DNA of 64,000 nucleotides, taken from NCBI RefSeq assembly GCF_003570995.1, contig NZ_QXIY01000016.1, positions 1-64,000 of the forward strand, read 5' to 3'. Below the pieces are notes generated by a model. That model was given only the letters and a program-made list of their open reading frames with translations, was not told the DNA's origin and ran no database searches. Positions 52,306 to 61,165 of this stretch are shown one piece after another. Every line of letters begins with the position of its first letter. The first letter of the stretch is position 1. The DNA is from Candidatus Cryosericum septentrionale. Lineage in GTDB: Bacteria; Caldisericota; Caldisericia; Cryosericales; Cryosericaceae. Made by a program: the position numbers and the translations under genes.

Positions 52306-53514
52306 ATGTCGTTGAACGCAGAAGAGTTGTTCTCAGAACGGGCGCTGAGTTTCAGACCATCCGAGATTCGGGAGCTCCTCAAATTCGTCGACAGTCCGGA
52401 AATCATCTCGTTGGCCGGAGGCATGCCGGACGGTCGGTTCTTTCCTATCGACCGAGTTATCGAGGCAAGCACGTTTGCACTCAGGGAATACGGCAAGAAG
52501 GCCCTCCAGTATGGGTCTACCGAGGGCATCAAGAAGTTGCGCGTTCTGCTCATGGATCGCATGGAGAACGAGGGTGTCAAAGGCATCGATCTGGACAACG
52601 TCATCGTCTCCACCGCCTCACAGCAGGGTCTCAGCCTGGTGGCACAGGTGTTCGTGAATCCCGGCGACACTGTCATTGTGGAAGAGCCATCCTATCTCGG
52701 AGCAATCCAGGCCTTTGCAAGCATGCAAGCCAAGTTCTGCACAGTTCCGCTGGACAAGGACGGCATGCAGATGGACATTCTTGAGGACAGGCTCAAGGAG
52801 CTGCAGAAGGCGCACATCCGCCCAAAGTTTGTCTATACGGTGCCTAACTTTCACAACCCTGCCGGCGTCACCATGACGCTGGAGCGCCGCAAGAAGCTGA
52901 TTGAGCTGGCTCACACGTATGATCTGCTCATTATCGAAGATGATCCATACGGGGAAATTCGCTTTGAGGGTGAGCCAATTCCCTCGCTGCTGGCGTTGGG
53001 TGGCAAGGATCGTGTCGTAGCGCTGCGCACGTTCTCGAAGATCAGTTTCCCCGGGCTTCGTCTGGGGTGGATCGTCGCCCGCGAAGACATCATGAGCAAG
53101 ATCATCGTTGGAAAACAGGCGGCGGACCTTTGTTCTCCGGCCATGACTCAATACATAGCGTATGAGTTTGTCAGCCGCGGGTGGCTGGATGACTACGTTA
53201 ACGTCGTTCGGCGCGAGTATCCCAAGAAGAAGAATGCAATGATCTCCGCTCTTGAACAGTATTTCCCGGTCGGCAGCAGTTGGACTGACCCTCAGGGCGG
53301 TCTGTTTGTATGGGTGAAGGCACCGGAGAGCATCGACACCGCGGCGATGTTCCGCGAGGCGATCAATGCCAAGGTCGCGTATGTTGTGGGCATTGCCTTC
53401 TACCCTCATCGGGACGACAACTGCCATATGCGGTTGAACTTCTCGGCCGTGGATCCCGAGCACATCACTGAAGGGGTCCATCGCCTGGGCGACTTGCTGA
53501 AGTCGAAGATCTAG
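52306..53514 (+). CDS. PLP-dependent aminotransferase, class I/II
   Basis: 402 residues, fold type I. SLAGGMPDGRFFP, LQYGSTEGIKKLR, PNFHNPAGVTMTLERRK, IIEDDPYGEIRFEG and the PLP Lys in RTFSKISFPGLRLGWI. This pattern is typical of the 2-aminoadipate/aromatic aminotransferase group (LysN, ArAT-like). Promoter-like TATACT near 52227; the start is chosen at an ATG with AAGCGGAGG upstream. Substrate not determinable here. Confidence 0.88.
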   Translation: MSLNAEELFSERALSFRPSEIRELLKFVDSPEIISLAGGMPDGRFFPIDRVIEASTFALREYGKKALQYGSTEGIKKLRVLLMDRMENEGVKGIDLDNVIVSTASQQGLSLVAQVFVNPGDTVIVEEPSYLGAIQAFASMQAKFCTVPLDKDGMQMDILEDRLKELQKAHIRPKFVYTVPNFHNPAGVTMTLERRKKLIELAHTYDLLIIEDDPYGEIRFEGEPIPSLLALGGKDRVVALRTFSKISFPGLRLGWIVAREDIMSKIIVGKQAADLCSPAMTQYIAYEFVSRGWLDDYVNVVRREYPKKKNAMISALEQYFPVGSSWTDPQGGLFVWVKAPESIDTAAMFREAINAKVAYVVGIAFYPHRDDNCHMRLNFSAVDPEHITEGVHRLGDLLKSKI

Positions 53515-53595
53515 CAGCTGGTCGAAACAGACGTGCAACAACCTCTGCCCGCGTGTCGCGTGGCAGAGGTTGTTTGGCTTCTGCGAAAGGCAGGA

Positions 53596-54369
53596 CTAGA
53601 TGCGGCGGAACACGGGGCAGATGTCTCTGTAGTCGCAGGACAAGCACTTGCTGCCGCGTTTTCCACGAAAATCACCCTGAAGAATCCTGTGGGCGGTTGT
53701 TGCCAGAACCTCTCGGGACTTGGCAATGCAGTTCTCTGCCCCTTCGTCCATCTCCGCCTTGAGGTTTTCGCGCAGATAGTACGTCTGAAGGATGAACCGC
53801 TTGCCCTGGAACTCTTCCGCCTGACTCAGTGCCGCAGCATACAGCGCTACCTGAAACCGATGAGATGTCAGTGCCGACGCTTCTCTCGGCCTCGCGGACT
53901 TGTAGTCGACGATTCGCAGCACACTGTCATTGACTCGGTCGATTCGGTCCACGATACCTGTAAACGGGATCCCGTCAATCTGCGTGTTGATGAGGTGTTC
54001 CACATAGACCATCTGTGGCCATGTGGACTGGAAAACCGGGAAGAATGCTGTAAGTACGCGCAGGGCCTGACGCCGTTTCCTGTCTTCATCACTGGGGTAA
54101 GCATACCCCTCTGTCAGCCAGTTCTCGTCCAGAAGCTGGGAAAGAGAAGTGGGGAAGAGGGCTGCATCATCCCCGTACAGCTGCCCGTCTTCTCCCAGGT
54201 GACATAACAGAAGTCTCTCGAGAACCGCGTGGATACTCTTGCCATAGCTGAAATACCAGTGGGAAGGCTCCTGGATTTTCTGAATATACTTGAGCTCGAA
54301 TTTCCTGGGGCACTCGTTGTACGTCGATACCCTCGAGTAACTCAGCGGTTCTGTAAGCGCGTTTTCCAA
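53596..54369 (-). CDS. RecB-family PD-(D/E)XK nuclease with Fe-S cluster
   Basis: 257 residues. LSYSRVSTYNECPRKFELKY supplies the first Cys; the nuclease core is GKSIHAVLE (His), GIVDRIDRVNDSVLRIVDYKSA (Asp and the D-Y-K triad) and FQVALYAAAL (Gln). A C-terminal CLSCDYRDICP completes a likely 4Fe-4S cluster as in AddB/Cas4-type exonucleases. Last gene of the comEA-comEC-polA-coaE operon, overlapping coaE by 28 bp. No CRISPR genes nearby, so DNA repair or recombination is more likely than adaptation. Confidence 0.85.
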   Translation of the reverse strand: MENALTEPLSYSRVSTYNECPRKFELKYIQKIQEPSHWYFSYGKSIHAVLERLLLCHLGEDGQLYGDDAALFPTSLSQLLDENWLTEGYAYPSDEDRKRRQALRVLTAFFPVFQSTWPQMVYVEHLINTQIDGIPFTGIVDRIDRVNDSVLRIVDYKSARPREASALTSHRFQVALYAAALSQAEEFQGKRFILQTYYLRENLKAEMDEGAENCIAKSREVLATTAHRILQGDFRGKRGSKCLSCDYRDICPVFRRI

Positions 54370-54941
54370 AGCATCTCCACCTGTTTTCGAGTCTGCTCGA
54401 CGTCCATCGTGTTGTCGATGACGACGTCGGCGTATGCCAGTTTCTGAGCCAAAGGCATCTGTGCTTCAATTCGGCTGAAGGCTTCGCCGCGCGCAAGATG
54501 ATCGCGCGTTATGAGGCGTTCCAGCTGTTCGTTCTTCGATGCTTTCACAACCCAGATCTCATCGACCAGGTTCTGCCAGCTGGCCTCGATCAGAATCGCC
54601 GCGTCAAGGACCACGACGGCTGATGTTCGGTGAAGGATTGCGATCTCATTGGCGACCAGTCTCGTCATAATGGGCATCATGATATCGTTGAGTTCCTTTA
54701 GGAGATCGGGGTGTCCGAAGACAAGATTGCCGAGGAGGTGGCGGTTGAGCTGGTTTCCATCGAAGATACAATCGCCAAAGGCAGACCGCACTTGCTCAAG
54801 CGCTCCTTCAACGTTCTCGGCAAGGACGCTCTTGCCCACTGAATCCGCGTCTAGCACCGCTGCTCCGTACTCCCGTAACATGCCGGAGATCATGCTCTTG
54901 CCAGAGGCAATGTTGCCGGTGAGTCCAACGTCGATACTCAT
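54342..54941 (-). CDS. coaE: Dephospho-CoA kinase
   Basis: 199 residues. Last step of CoA synthesis. P-loop GLTGNIASGKS, DADSVGKSVL, the PIMTRLVANEI lid region and VDEIWVVKASKNEQLERL. The ATG at 54941 overlaps the polA stop (ATGA). polA-coaE pairing is common in bacteria. Confidence 0.93.
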   Translation of the reverse strand: MSIDVGLTGNIASGKSMISGMLREYGAAVLDADSVGKSVLAENVEGALEQVRSAFGDCIFDGNQLNRHLLGNLVFGHPDLLKELNDIMMPIMTRLVANEIAILHRTSAVVVLDAAILIEASWQNLVDEIWVVKASKNEQLERLITRDHLARGEAFSRIEAQMPLAQKLAYADVVIDNTMDVEQTRKQVEMLWKTRLQNR

Positions 54942-57523
54942 TCGAGGTCCCGCAGGTTCGAGCCGCAAGAAAGGTGAGTCACAAGGGGGATCGAAAGGTG
55001 TATAGCTGATTCCATGGACCCCTGCATCATCACGCGGACACGCTCGAGTTCGTCGGGTGGCGTGTCGACGACGATTTCGTCGTGCACCTGAAGGACCATG
55101 CGTGCCTTGAGAGGCTGAAGGTCCCGGCCCAGGTGTATCATGGCCATCTTGATGACGTCGGCGGAGCTCCCTTGTACGACGGCGTTAAACCCCTGCCGGA
55201 TAGCTTCCTGCCGCTCCACGTTATTGCGACTGTTGATGTGCGGAACTCTCCGCAGGTGTCCAAGAATCGTTTTTACATAGCCGTCGCGCTGGGCTGCCTC
55301 GACGACACGGTCACGGTAGTTCCGGATGCCGGGGAATCGCTCCATGTAGCGTTCGATGTATTGCCGAGCCTCTTCGCCACCGATGCCGAGCTGTCGTGAG
55401 AGACCATATGGAGAGATGCCATAGATGATGCCGAAGTTGATAGTCTTGGCACGCTTTCGCATCTCAGGAGTCACGGCTGATTCTGGAACGTCGAAGACTT
55501 GCGAAGCCGTGTGCAGGTGAATGTCCTCACCCTGGGCAAATGCATTGCACAGGTTCGCGTCCGCAGAAAGATGCGCAAGCATCCTCAGGTCGATCTGGGA
55601 GTAATCTGCCGAGACAAGGACCCAGCCGTCGTGACTGGGTATGAACGCCTGTCTGATTTCGCGCCCGACCTCGGTTCTGGCTGGGATGTTCTGCAGGTTG
55701 GGGTCGATGCAACTGATACGTCCCGTCGACGTGCCGGTCTGGAGGAAGGTGGGGTGAATCTTCCCGTCCGGCGCGACATATCGCACGAGCGAATCCGTAT
55801 AGGTTCCCTTGATCTTGGTCAACTGACGGAGCTCCAGGATAAGCGGAATCGCTGGGTGTTCCTTCTGGATTGCTTCCAGGGATTCGACGTCGGTGCTCAG
55901 ACCTGTCTTGGTTTTCTTGGTCGGTGCAAGTCCCAGCACGTCGAAGAGGAGCGTGCCCAGCTGTTTTGGAGACTGAAGGCTGTAGTCGTGTGTGCCGACG
56001 AGCTCGTACGCCCGGTGCTCCAGTTGAGCAATACGAAGGCCGAGCTTTGCCCCGAAGGTTCGCAGGTAAGCAGTATCCGTGCGTATGCCTGCCATCTCCA
56101 TGTCTGCGAGCACCGCTGCGAAGGGGATCTCCATTTCGTTCAGCGTACGTGTGAGCTGTGATTCCTCGAGAGCTGCGTCGATGGGGTAGGAGACACGATA
56201 GACAAGGTCGGCCAATCCCTCGGCAGTGGAGGTGTCTCCAGCCAGTCCCCATGCGTCACCGATGCGGTCAAGGCCCCAGGCTTTCTGGTCAGGATCCAGC
56301 AGGTACTGCGCAAGCATGATGTCACGGATAGTCGCAGGAGCGACCAGGCCAAACGGTGCAAGGGTGTGACAGAGTGCCTTGTAGTCGTAGACATAGGTCA
56401 TGGACGTCGTGTCTGTGTGCAGGGCCTCGGGAAGCGAGCCGAACATGGCGTCAACGTGTGTCGACGAAGCGCTGTCCTTTGTTCGGCGGGCCACCGTGAA
56501 CCCCTGTCCTTCGACATCAGGCACGACAGCCAGGGCCGTTCGGTCATCGAAGACTGCGTTCGTCGCCTGTGGAGGAACCGATGCGACCGCTGCGGGACGA
56601 GCGCTGGAGCCGAAAAGGTCGTCGCGATGGACAGGTATTGGCGCCAAAGCGAGCGATGGTATGCCGAGGACCTTCGATGCACGCCGGCTCAGCGCCACAA
56701 ACGACAGTGTCTGGAACAGCTGGGCAGTCTGCTCAGTATCCGGGGCGCCACGATCCAGGTCAGCGAGTCTGGTCGGTTCGTCCAGGCTCATCTGGATAGT
56801 GACCAGCGAGCGGTTGCGCAGGATGAGATCCCGGTTCTCGGCGAGCAGGGTCCTGTAGCGTTCGGGACCACCGTTCTCGAGTAATGCTTGAACTGAACCG
56901 AATTCCTGAACCAGTTTCAGGGCGGTCTTCTCACCGATGCCGTGTACCCCGGGGATGTTGTCGGACGGGTCCCCCTTGAGCGCTTTGACGTCGATCAGTT
57001 GTGGGGCTTTGAGGCCAAACTCCTCGAGGATTGCCACGGGTGTGTATTCCCTGATCTCCTTCACCCCCTTGACCGTAATGCGTACTGACGTGTTGTCATC
57101 TGTCAACTGGAGCAGGTCGTTGTCCCCGGAATAGATGATGCAGGGGACCCCTGCCTGGCCGGCGACCTTGCTGTAGATGCCGATGAAATCGTCAGCTTCG
57201 AACCCGTCCTTTTCGCGCGTAACGATCCCCAGCGAACGGATGAGTTGCTTGAGGTTGACGAGCTGGCTGACGAGTTCGTCGGGCATGGCCTCCCGGTTGG
57301 CCTTGTACTCTTCGAACATCTCGTGGCGATAGGTCGCTGCCTTGCGATCGAAGAAGACGCCCATGTACTGTGGTTGAAGCTCCTCGATGATGGTGAGCAG
57401 CATCGTCGTGGTTCCCAGAATCGCTCCGGTAGGGACGCCGGTGGCGGTGCTGAGGTGGGGCATGGCGAAAAACGCTCGGTACAGAATCGAACTCCCATCA
57501 ACAAGTACTACTTGGTTCGTCAT
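54938..57523 (-). CDS. polA: DNA polymerase I
   Basis: 861 residues. N-terminal 5'-3' exonuclease (VLVDGSSILYRAFFAM, SGDNDLLQL, ALKGDPSDNIPGVHGIGEKTA). The middle domain (about 300-470) corresponds to the 3'-5' proofreading fold but lacks the D-x-E motif, so proofreading is probably lost, as in several thermophile and Gram-positive enzymes. Polymerase motifs A (SADYSQIDLRMLAH), B (RKRAKTINFGIIYG) and C (LQVHDEIVVD) are intact. Starts 12 bp after comEC; overlaps coaE. Confidence 0.96.
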   Translation of the reverse strand: MTNQVVLVDGSSILYRAFFAMPHLSTATGVPTGAILGTTTMLLTIIEELQPQYMGVFFDRKAATYRHEMFEEYKANREAMPDELVSQLVNLKQLIRSLGIVTREKDGFEADDFIGIYSKVAGQAGVPCIIYSGDNDLLQLTDDNTSVRITVKGVKEIREYTPVAILEEFGLKAPQLIDVKALKGDPSDNIPGVHGIGEKTALKLVQEFGSVQALLENGGPERYRTLLAENRDLILRNRSLVTIQMSLDEPTRLADLDRGAPDTEQTAQLFQTLSFVALSRRASKVLGIPSLALAPIPVHRDDLFGSSARPAAVASVPPQATNAVFDDRTALAVVPDVEGQGFTVARRTKDSASSTHVDAMFGSLPEALHTDTTSMTYVYDYKALCHTLAPFGLVAPATIRDIMLAQYLLDPDQKAWGLDRIGDAWGLAGDTSTAEGLADLVYRVSYPIDAALEESQLTRTLNEMEIPFAAVLADMEMAGIRTDTAYLRTFGAKLGLRIAQLEHRAYELVGTHDYSLQSPKQLGTLLFDVLGLAPTKKTKTGLSTDVESLEAIQKEHPAIPLILELRQLTKIKGTYTDSLVRYVAPDGKIHPTFLQTGTSTGRISCIDPNLQNIPARTEVGREIRQAFIPSHDGWVLVSADYSQIDLRMLAHLSADANLCNAFAQGEDIHLHTASQVFDVPESAVTPEMRKRAKTINFGIIYGISPYGLSRQLGIGGEEARQYIERYMERFPGIRNYRDRVVEAAQRDGYVKTILGHLRRVPHINSRNNVERQEAIRQGFNAVVQGSSADVIKMAMIHLGRDLQPLKARMVLQVHDEIVVDTPPDELERVRVMMQGSMESAIHLSIPLVTHLSCGSNLRDLE

Positions 57524-57535
57524 ATGCTCATTGTA

Positions 57536-59689
57536 TCAACGTCTGGGGTCAGGCGCAACCCAGCAGCGTGAGCCGCGGGTGAATATGGAGATGCAGCCGG
57601 TCTGATTGAGAGATAGGTTCGCTGCCGAATCTGTCGTGAGAACCTGAACCGTCCCAGTAGAAGTATCATACGCGAATCCGGGAGAGTCGGATGGAAGCGA
57701 CATCGTAGGGCTCACTGTCCCAACAAGAGCGGTGGTGACGAGTGCCAACAAGGGACCAGACCGTATAGCGTTTCCCGACTGGATGGTCGCGCCACCCGTC
57801 GCGACAGAGACCATCTGCCCGGTGTCAAGGGAGGCAATAGTCGATTGGAAGCGGGTGTCGAGCCCAGGAATGGGGGTGCGGGTGTATTGGGAGGGAAGGT
57901 ATACGTGACTCGGTGCCAATAGTCCGAACAACGCATCCAACTGGTCTGGGAGGTCTGTAGGAGACCCCGCGACCACGACGACGTCCAGCGTGTTGACACC
58001 GAGTGCTGCGAGTGCATGGGCCGCCCGATTGGCAGCTTTGGCGTCAGTGTCGAACAGACAGAGCCACGTGCCAATGCCCCGGCTGCGGACAAGGATAACG
58101 CTGCCCTGATCGACGACAGGGAAGGTCACACGCGTATCGAACGGGACAGTACCGAACGCCCAGACGAGTAAGACCACGATGGCCGCCGCAGCCATGGGGG
58201 CTCCCGCGTGGTGCCGTTGACTGAGTCTTGGCCGGTTATCTGCGGACAGGATGATGACCCCGAACAGAATCCCAAGGGAAAGAAGCAGGAATGGCGAAGG
58301 TGCAGGGACGTTGCGGTGTGACCCGGGGAGACGCGCGAGCAACTCAAGACAGCTAAACAGGACAGTTGAGGCGCCGTTGATGATGGGTGCCAGCAATGCG
58401 CTGAGCGATGGGATCGTAAGGAGTAGTGCAGACCATGCCAGGAGGCCTATCAGCAGCAGGGAGACCGCGGGAATGGCCACAATGTTTGCCAGAAGAGCAA
58501 CCGGGGCAAGGACATGAAATGCTGACACGGCAAGCGCTGCTGTGGGCAGAGACGCTCCAGTCGTCGAACAGAGAGATGAGAGGAGCCCTCGGGCAAGACG
58601 GCCGCTGACTCGAACGAGATGGGACAGAGGTTCGCCGATGAAGCAGAGGCCCGCGACCGAGGCAAACGACAGCTGCAGTCCGATGTCGAAAACAGAGGCA
58701 GGATCGACTGCCGTGAGAATGAGTGCGGCCCAGGAGAGCGATGCGAGCCTGCCAGTGTGTCCGCCGGACATGCGGGTCACCGTGAAGACGCACAGCATCA
58801 CAAACGCTCGGTCGGCACTCAGGGGAAAATCGATGAATGCCAGGTAGACGAAGGTGGCAACCAGTGGAGCCAGTGTCGTGCCGATACTTCTCTCAGAGAA
58901 CATCAGACCAAGGAGCATCGACATCACGGCGAAAACCAGTGAGAGGTGAAGACCAGAAATGGCAAGCAGATGGCTGGTACCAGTGATTGAGAAGAGATGG
59001 CGGTCGACTGTTCCGAAGAGTCTGCGATGAAGAAGGAGTTCTTCGAGAAATCCGAATGCCTTGTAGCTCAACAACTGGCGCGCCCGGAGTTCGATGAGGT
59101 CTCGTGCGCGTCCGGTCAATCGACCCCACCATGATGCAAGAGAAGAGCTGCTGGGGAGAGCCTGGATGTCTTGTGCGAGAAACAGCGCCGGGGGTGGCGG
59201 ACCGAGCCGTTCCTCTCCCGGATTGAGAGCGGGACTGGTTGTGCCGATCTTCCCCGAGACACGTATCTGTTGACCAAATGTCGGACCAGCGCGGCGATCG
59301 GGCATCTGTACCTGGACAGTCACCGGGCGGCTAAGAGGGATGCCGTCTACCATCACTGCCGACAGTTCAAACCCCATGCCTCCGGTACTTCGTGCAACAG
59401 AAGGTGTAAGGGCTGTGCCTGTGACAACTGAGGTATCAGGACGGAGCTGCCCGGAGGCAGAAGACTGAACAACTCTCTTTGCCATGGCAAACGATGGCCA
59501 GAAGAGAGAGAGTGCGAGCATGACGCGGATGAGATTGAGCCGCGGGTGTCGAGTTTGTGCGAGATAGACTGCTCCCAGACTAGCCAGAACAGCAAAGGTG
59601 AGTATTGCCGTAACTCCTGTGGTTCCAGCCGACAGAGCCCCGGCTACGACCGTCAGGGCTACGAGCGTGACGAGTCGCAGTCTTATCAC
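57536..59689 (-). CDS. comEC: ComEC/Rec2 DNA-uptake channel, divergent C-terminus
   Basis: 717 residues with many transmembrane helices. An N-terminal extracellular OB-like part (about 85-200), then the competence domain: GTSHLLAISGLHLSLV, FPLSADRAFVMLCVF, DPASVFDIGLQLSFASVAGL. The C-terminal domain has the scaffold of the ComEC metallo-beta-lactamase domain (VVDQGSVILVRSRG, LFDTD) but the H-x-H-x-D-H motif is replaced by VVVVAGSPTDLPDQLDAL, so nuclease activity is unlikely. Starts 5 bp after comEA. Transports transforming DNA across the membrane. Confidence 0.88.
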   Translation of the reverse strand: MIRLRLVTLVALTVVAGALSAGTTGVTAILTFAVLASLGAVYLAQTRHPRLNLIRVMLALSLFWPSFAMAKRVVQSSASGQLRPDTSVVTGTALTPSVARSTGGMGFELSAVMVDGIPLSRPVTVQVQMPDRRAGPTFGQQIRVSGKIGTTSPALNPGEERLGPPPPALFLAQDIQALPSSSSLASWWGRLTGRARDLIELRARQLLSYKAFGFLEELLLHRRLFGTVDRHLFSITGTSHLLAISGLHLSLVFAVMSMLLGLMFSERSIGTTLAPLVATFVYLAFIDFPLSADRAFVMLCVFTVTRMSGGHTGRLASLSWAALILTAVDPASVFDIGLQLSFASVAGLCFIGEPLSHLVRVSGRLARGLLSSLCSTTGASLPTAALAVSAFHVLAPVALLANIVAIPAVSLLLIGLLAWSALLLTIPSLSALLAPIINGASTVLFSCLELLARLPGSHRNVPAPSPFLLLSLGILFGVIILSADNRPRLSQRHHAGAPMAAAAIVVLLVWAFGTVPFDTRVTFPVVDQGSVILVRSRGIGTWLCLFDTDAKAANRAAHALAALGVNTLDVVVVAGSPTDLPDQLDALFGLLAPSHVYLPSQYTRTPIPGLDTRFQSTIASLDTGQMVSVATGGATIQSGNAIRSGPLLALVTTALVGTVSPTMSLPSDSPGFAYDTSTGTVQVLTTDSAANLSLNQTGCISIFTRGSRCWVAPDPRR

Positions 59690-59694
59690 GACGG

Positions 59695-60294
59695 CTAAAG
59701 GGTGATGAGGGATTTCAGGTCTTCGTAGGTTTTAGCGCCGATGCCCTTGACGTTCTGAAGGTCTTCAAGTCGCTTGAATAAGCCGTGCTGTGCCCGGTAA
59801 TCCAGGATGGCCTGCGCTTTCGCCGGCCCAATGCCAGGAAGGGTATCGAGATCGGCCAGTGTTCCGCGGTTGATACTGATTCGTGCATGGACGTTCGACG
59901 AGGGTGACGTGGGAGACACAACGGTGCTGGCGCCGTCTAGTGACTTGACCGGGACAGTGACTTGTTCACCGTCCTCGAGGCGAGCTGCCAGGTTGACTGC
60001 AATGAGATCTGCGTCGTTCGCAGCTCCTCCCGCAGCCGTCACTGCGTCCCGGACAATGGAGCCCTCCGGTAGCGCGTATACAGCTGAATGGAGGACGGCA
60101 CCAGTCACATACACATTGATGGAAACTGGGACCATAGGTGCGATATCCGCCGTCGACGGGTTATTGACAATCTGTGGGAGTGGGTTGGGCGTAGGTTTGT
60201 AAAGGCGCGAGCCGACGAACAACCCGGCGCCCGTTCCCAGGGCGAGAACAGCGATGATCAGGACGATTATCTGATGCTTCGAGAGTTTCTCCAT
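59695..60294 (-). CDS. comEA: Competence protein ComEA (DNA receptor)
   Basis: 199 residues. N-terminal transmembrane anchor (IIVLIIAVLALGTGAGLFVG), an SLBB domain (INVYVTGAVLHSAVYALPEG) and C-terminal helix-hairpin-helix repeats (ISINRGTLADLDTLPGIGPAKAQAILDYR, given in outline, then GIGAKTYEDLK). Binds DNA outside the membrane and passes it to ComEC, encoded directly downstream. Confidence 0.93.
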   Translation of the reverse strand: MEKLSKHQIIVLIIAVLALGTGAGLFVGSRLYKPTPNPLPQIVNNPSTADIAPMVPVSINVYVTGAVLHSAVYALPEGSIVRDAVTAAGGAANDADLIAVNLAARLEDGEQVTVPVKSLDGASTVVSPTSPSSNVHARISINRGTLADLDTLPGIGPAKAQAILDYRAQHGLFKRLEDLQNVKGIGAKTYEDLKSLITL

Positions 60295-60367
60295 TGCAGT
60301 GGAGACCCGCTCGTTGTCGAGCGTGCGGCCTCCTACCTCCTTCGTCAGTGTCGAATGATTTCAGCTC

Positions 60368-60925
60368 CTAGTGGGAGCCTCCCATGACTGCGAGAAGATC
60401 GTACAACTCCAGGAAGTCGGTGACCATTCCCTCGGTCTGCTGAGAGATTGGAGTCTCAATGATCCTGACAGGGGTCCCTGTCGGGATCATTGAGAAGGCC
60501 TTCGTCACGTCGGTGTTCTGATGGCGTACGCACCCGTGTGATACGTCCTTGCCGATGCTGAACGGCTCGTTCGTTCCGTGCATCCCGTATGTTGGAAGCG
60601 AAATGCCGATCCAGCGAACCCCTAGACCATTTGCCTTATCTTGAAGGTACGGGACGTATACCTTGCCTTCCCAGTGCCAGTTCGGGTTGACTTGCTTCTC
60701 AGTCACCTTGTATGTGCCGACGGGCGTGGCGCTTTCGCCGGTGGTTCCGGTCGCGTCCGGGAATGCGAGAGTGCCGGCTGCGGTTCTCAGGACCGTGATG
60801 TGGAATGATTTGTCGATGAGAACCTCAGTTGCTGTGGCACCTCGGGCTGACGGCATGGCCACAACGATAAGAGCCACGGCAAGGGCTGCAATGCAGAAGA
60901 AAAGTGAGCGACGGTAATCTTTCAT
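60368..60925 (-). CDS. L,D-transpeptidase (YkuD family)
   Basis: 185 residues. Signal peptide or N-terminal helix (SLFFCIAALAVALIVVAM). The catalytic domain contains MHGTNEPFSIGKDVSHGCVR, with active-site Cys in SHGCVR; the family forms 3-3 crosslinks in peptidoglycan or attaches proteins to it. The ATG at 60925 is chosen over upstream starts because GGGAG precedes it by 5 nt; a TATAAT lies just beyond (60937-60942), so the leader is very short. Confidence 0.85.
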   Translation of the reverse strand: MKDYRRSLFFCIAALAVALIVVAMPSARGATATEVLIDKSFHITVLRTAAGTLAFPDATGTTGESATPVGTYKVTEKQVNPNWHWEGKVYVPYLQDKANGLGVRWIGISLPTYGMHGTNEPFSIGKDVSHGCVRHQNTDVTKAFSMIPTGTPVRIIETPISQQTEGMVTDFLELYDLLAVMGGSH

Positions 60926-60991
60926 AGTGACTCCCATTATAGACAGCACTGGCCGGATGGCAACGAGGCCGGAACGACTGGCAAATCAGAG

Positions 60992-61009
60992 GGGCCCCTT
61001 TCGGGGCCC
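60992..61009. terminator. GC-rich hairpin
   Basis: GGGCCCC / GGGGCCC with a 4-nt loop, between the transpeptidase promoter and tRNA-Leu(CAG); it probably ends the tRNA transcript on the minus strand. Confidence 0.5.
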
Positions 61010-61064
61010 GCAATGTCCAGGAAGTGCTTCAACATCATAAGAAACAGTATGTCTTCTCGCCAAG

Positions 61065-61150
61065 TGGTGCGGGGAGAGGGAGTTGAACCCTCACGACCTT
61101 GCGATCACTAGGACCTGAACCTAGCGCGTCTGCCATTTCGCCACCCCCGC
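61065..61150 (-). tRNA. tRNA-Leu (CAG)
   Basis: 86 nt with encoded CCA and a long variable arm. GCGGGGG pairs with TCCCCGC; anticodon stem CTAGG/CCTAG with loop TTCAGGT (anticodon CAG). Confidence 0.94.
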
Positions 61151-61165
61151 CTGAAGGGCTTGAGA

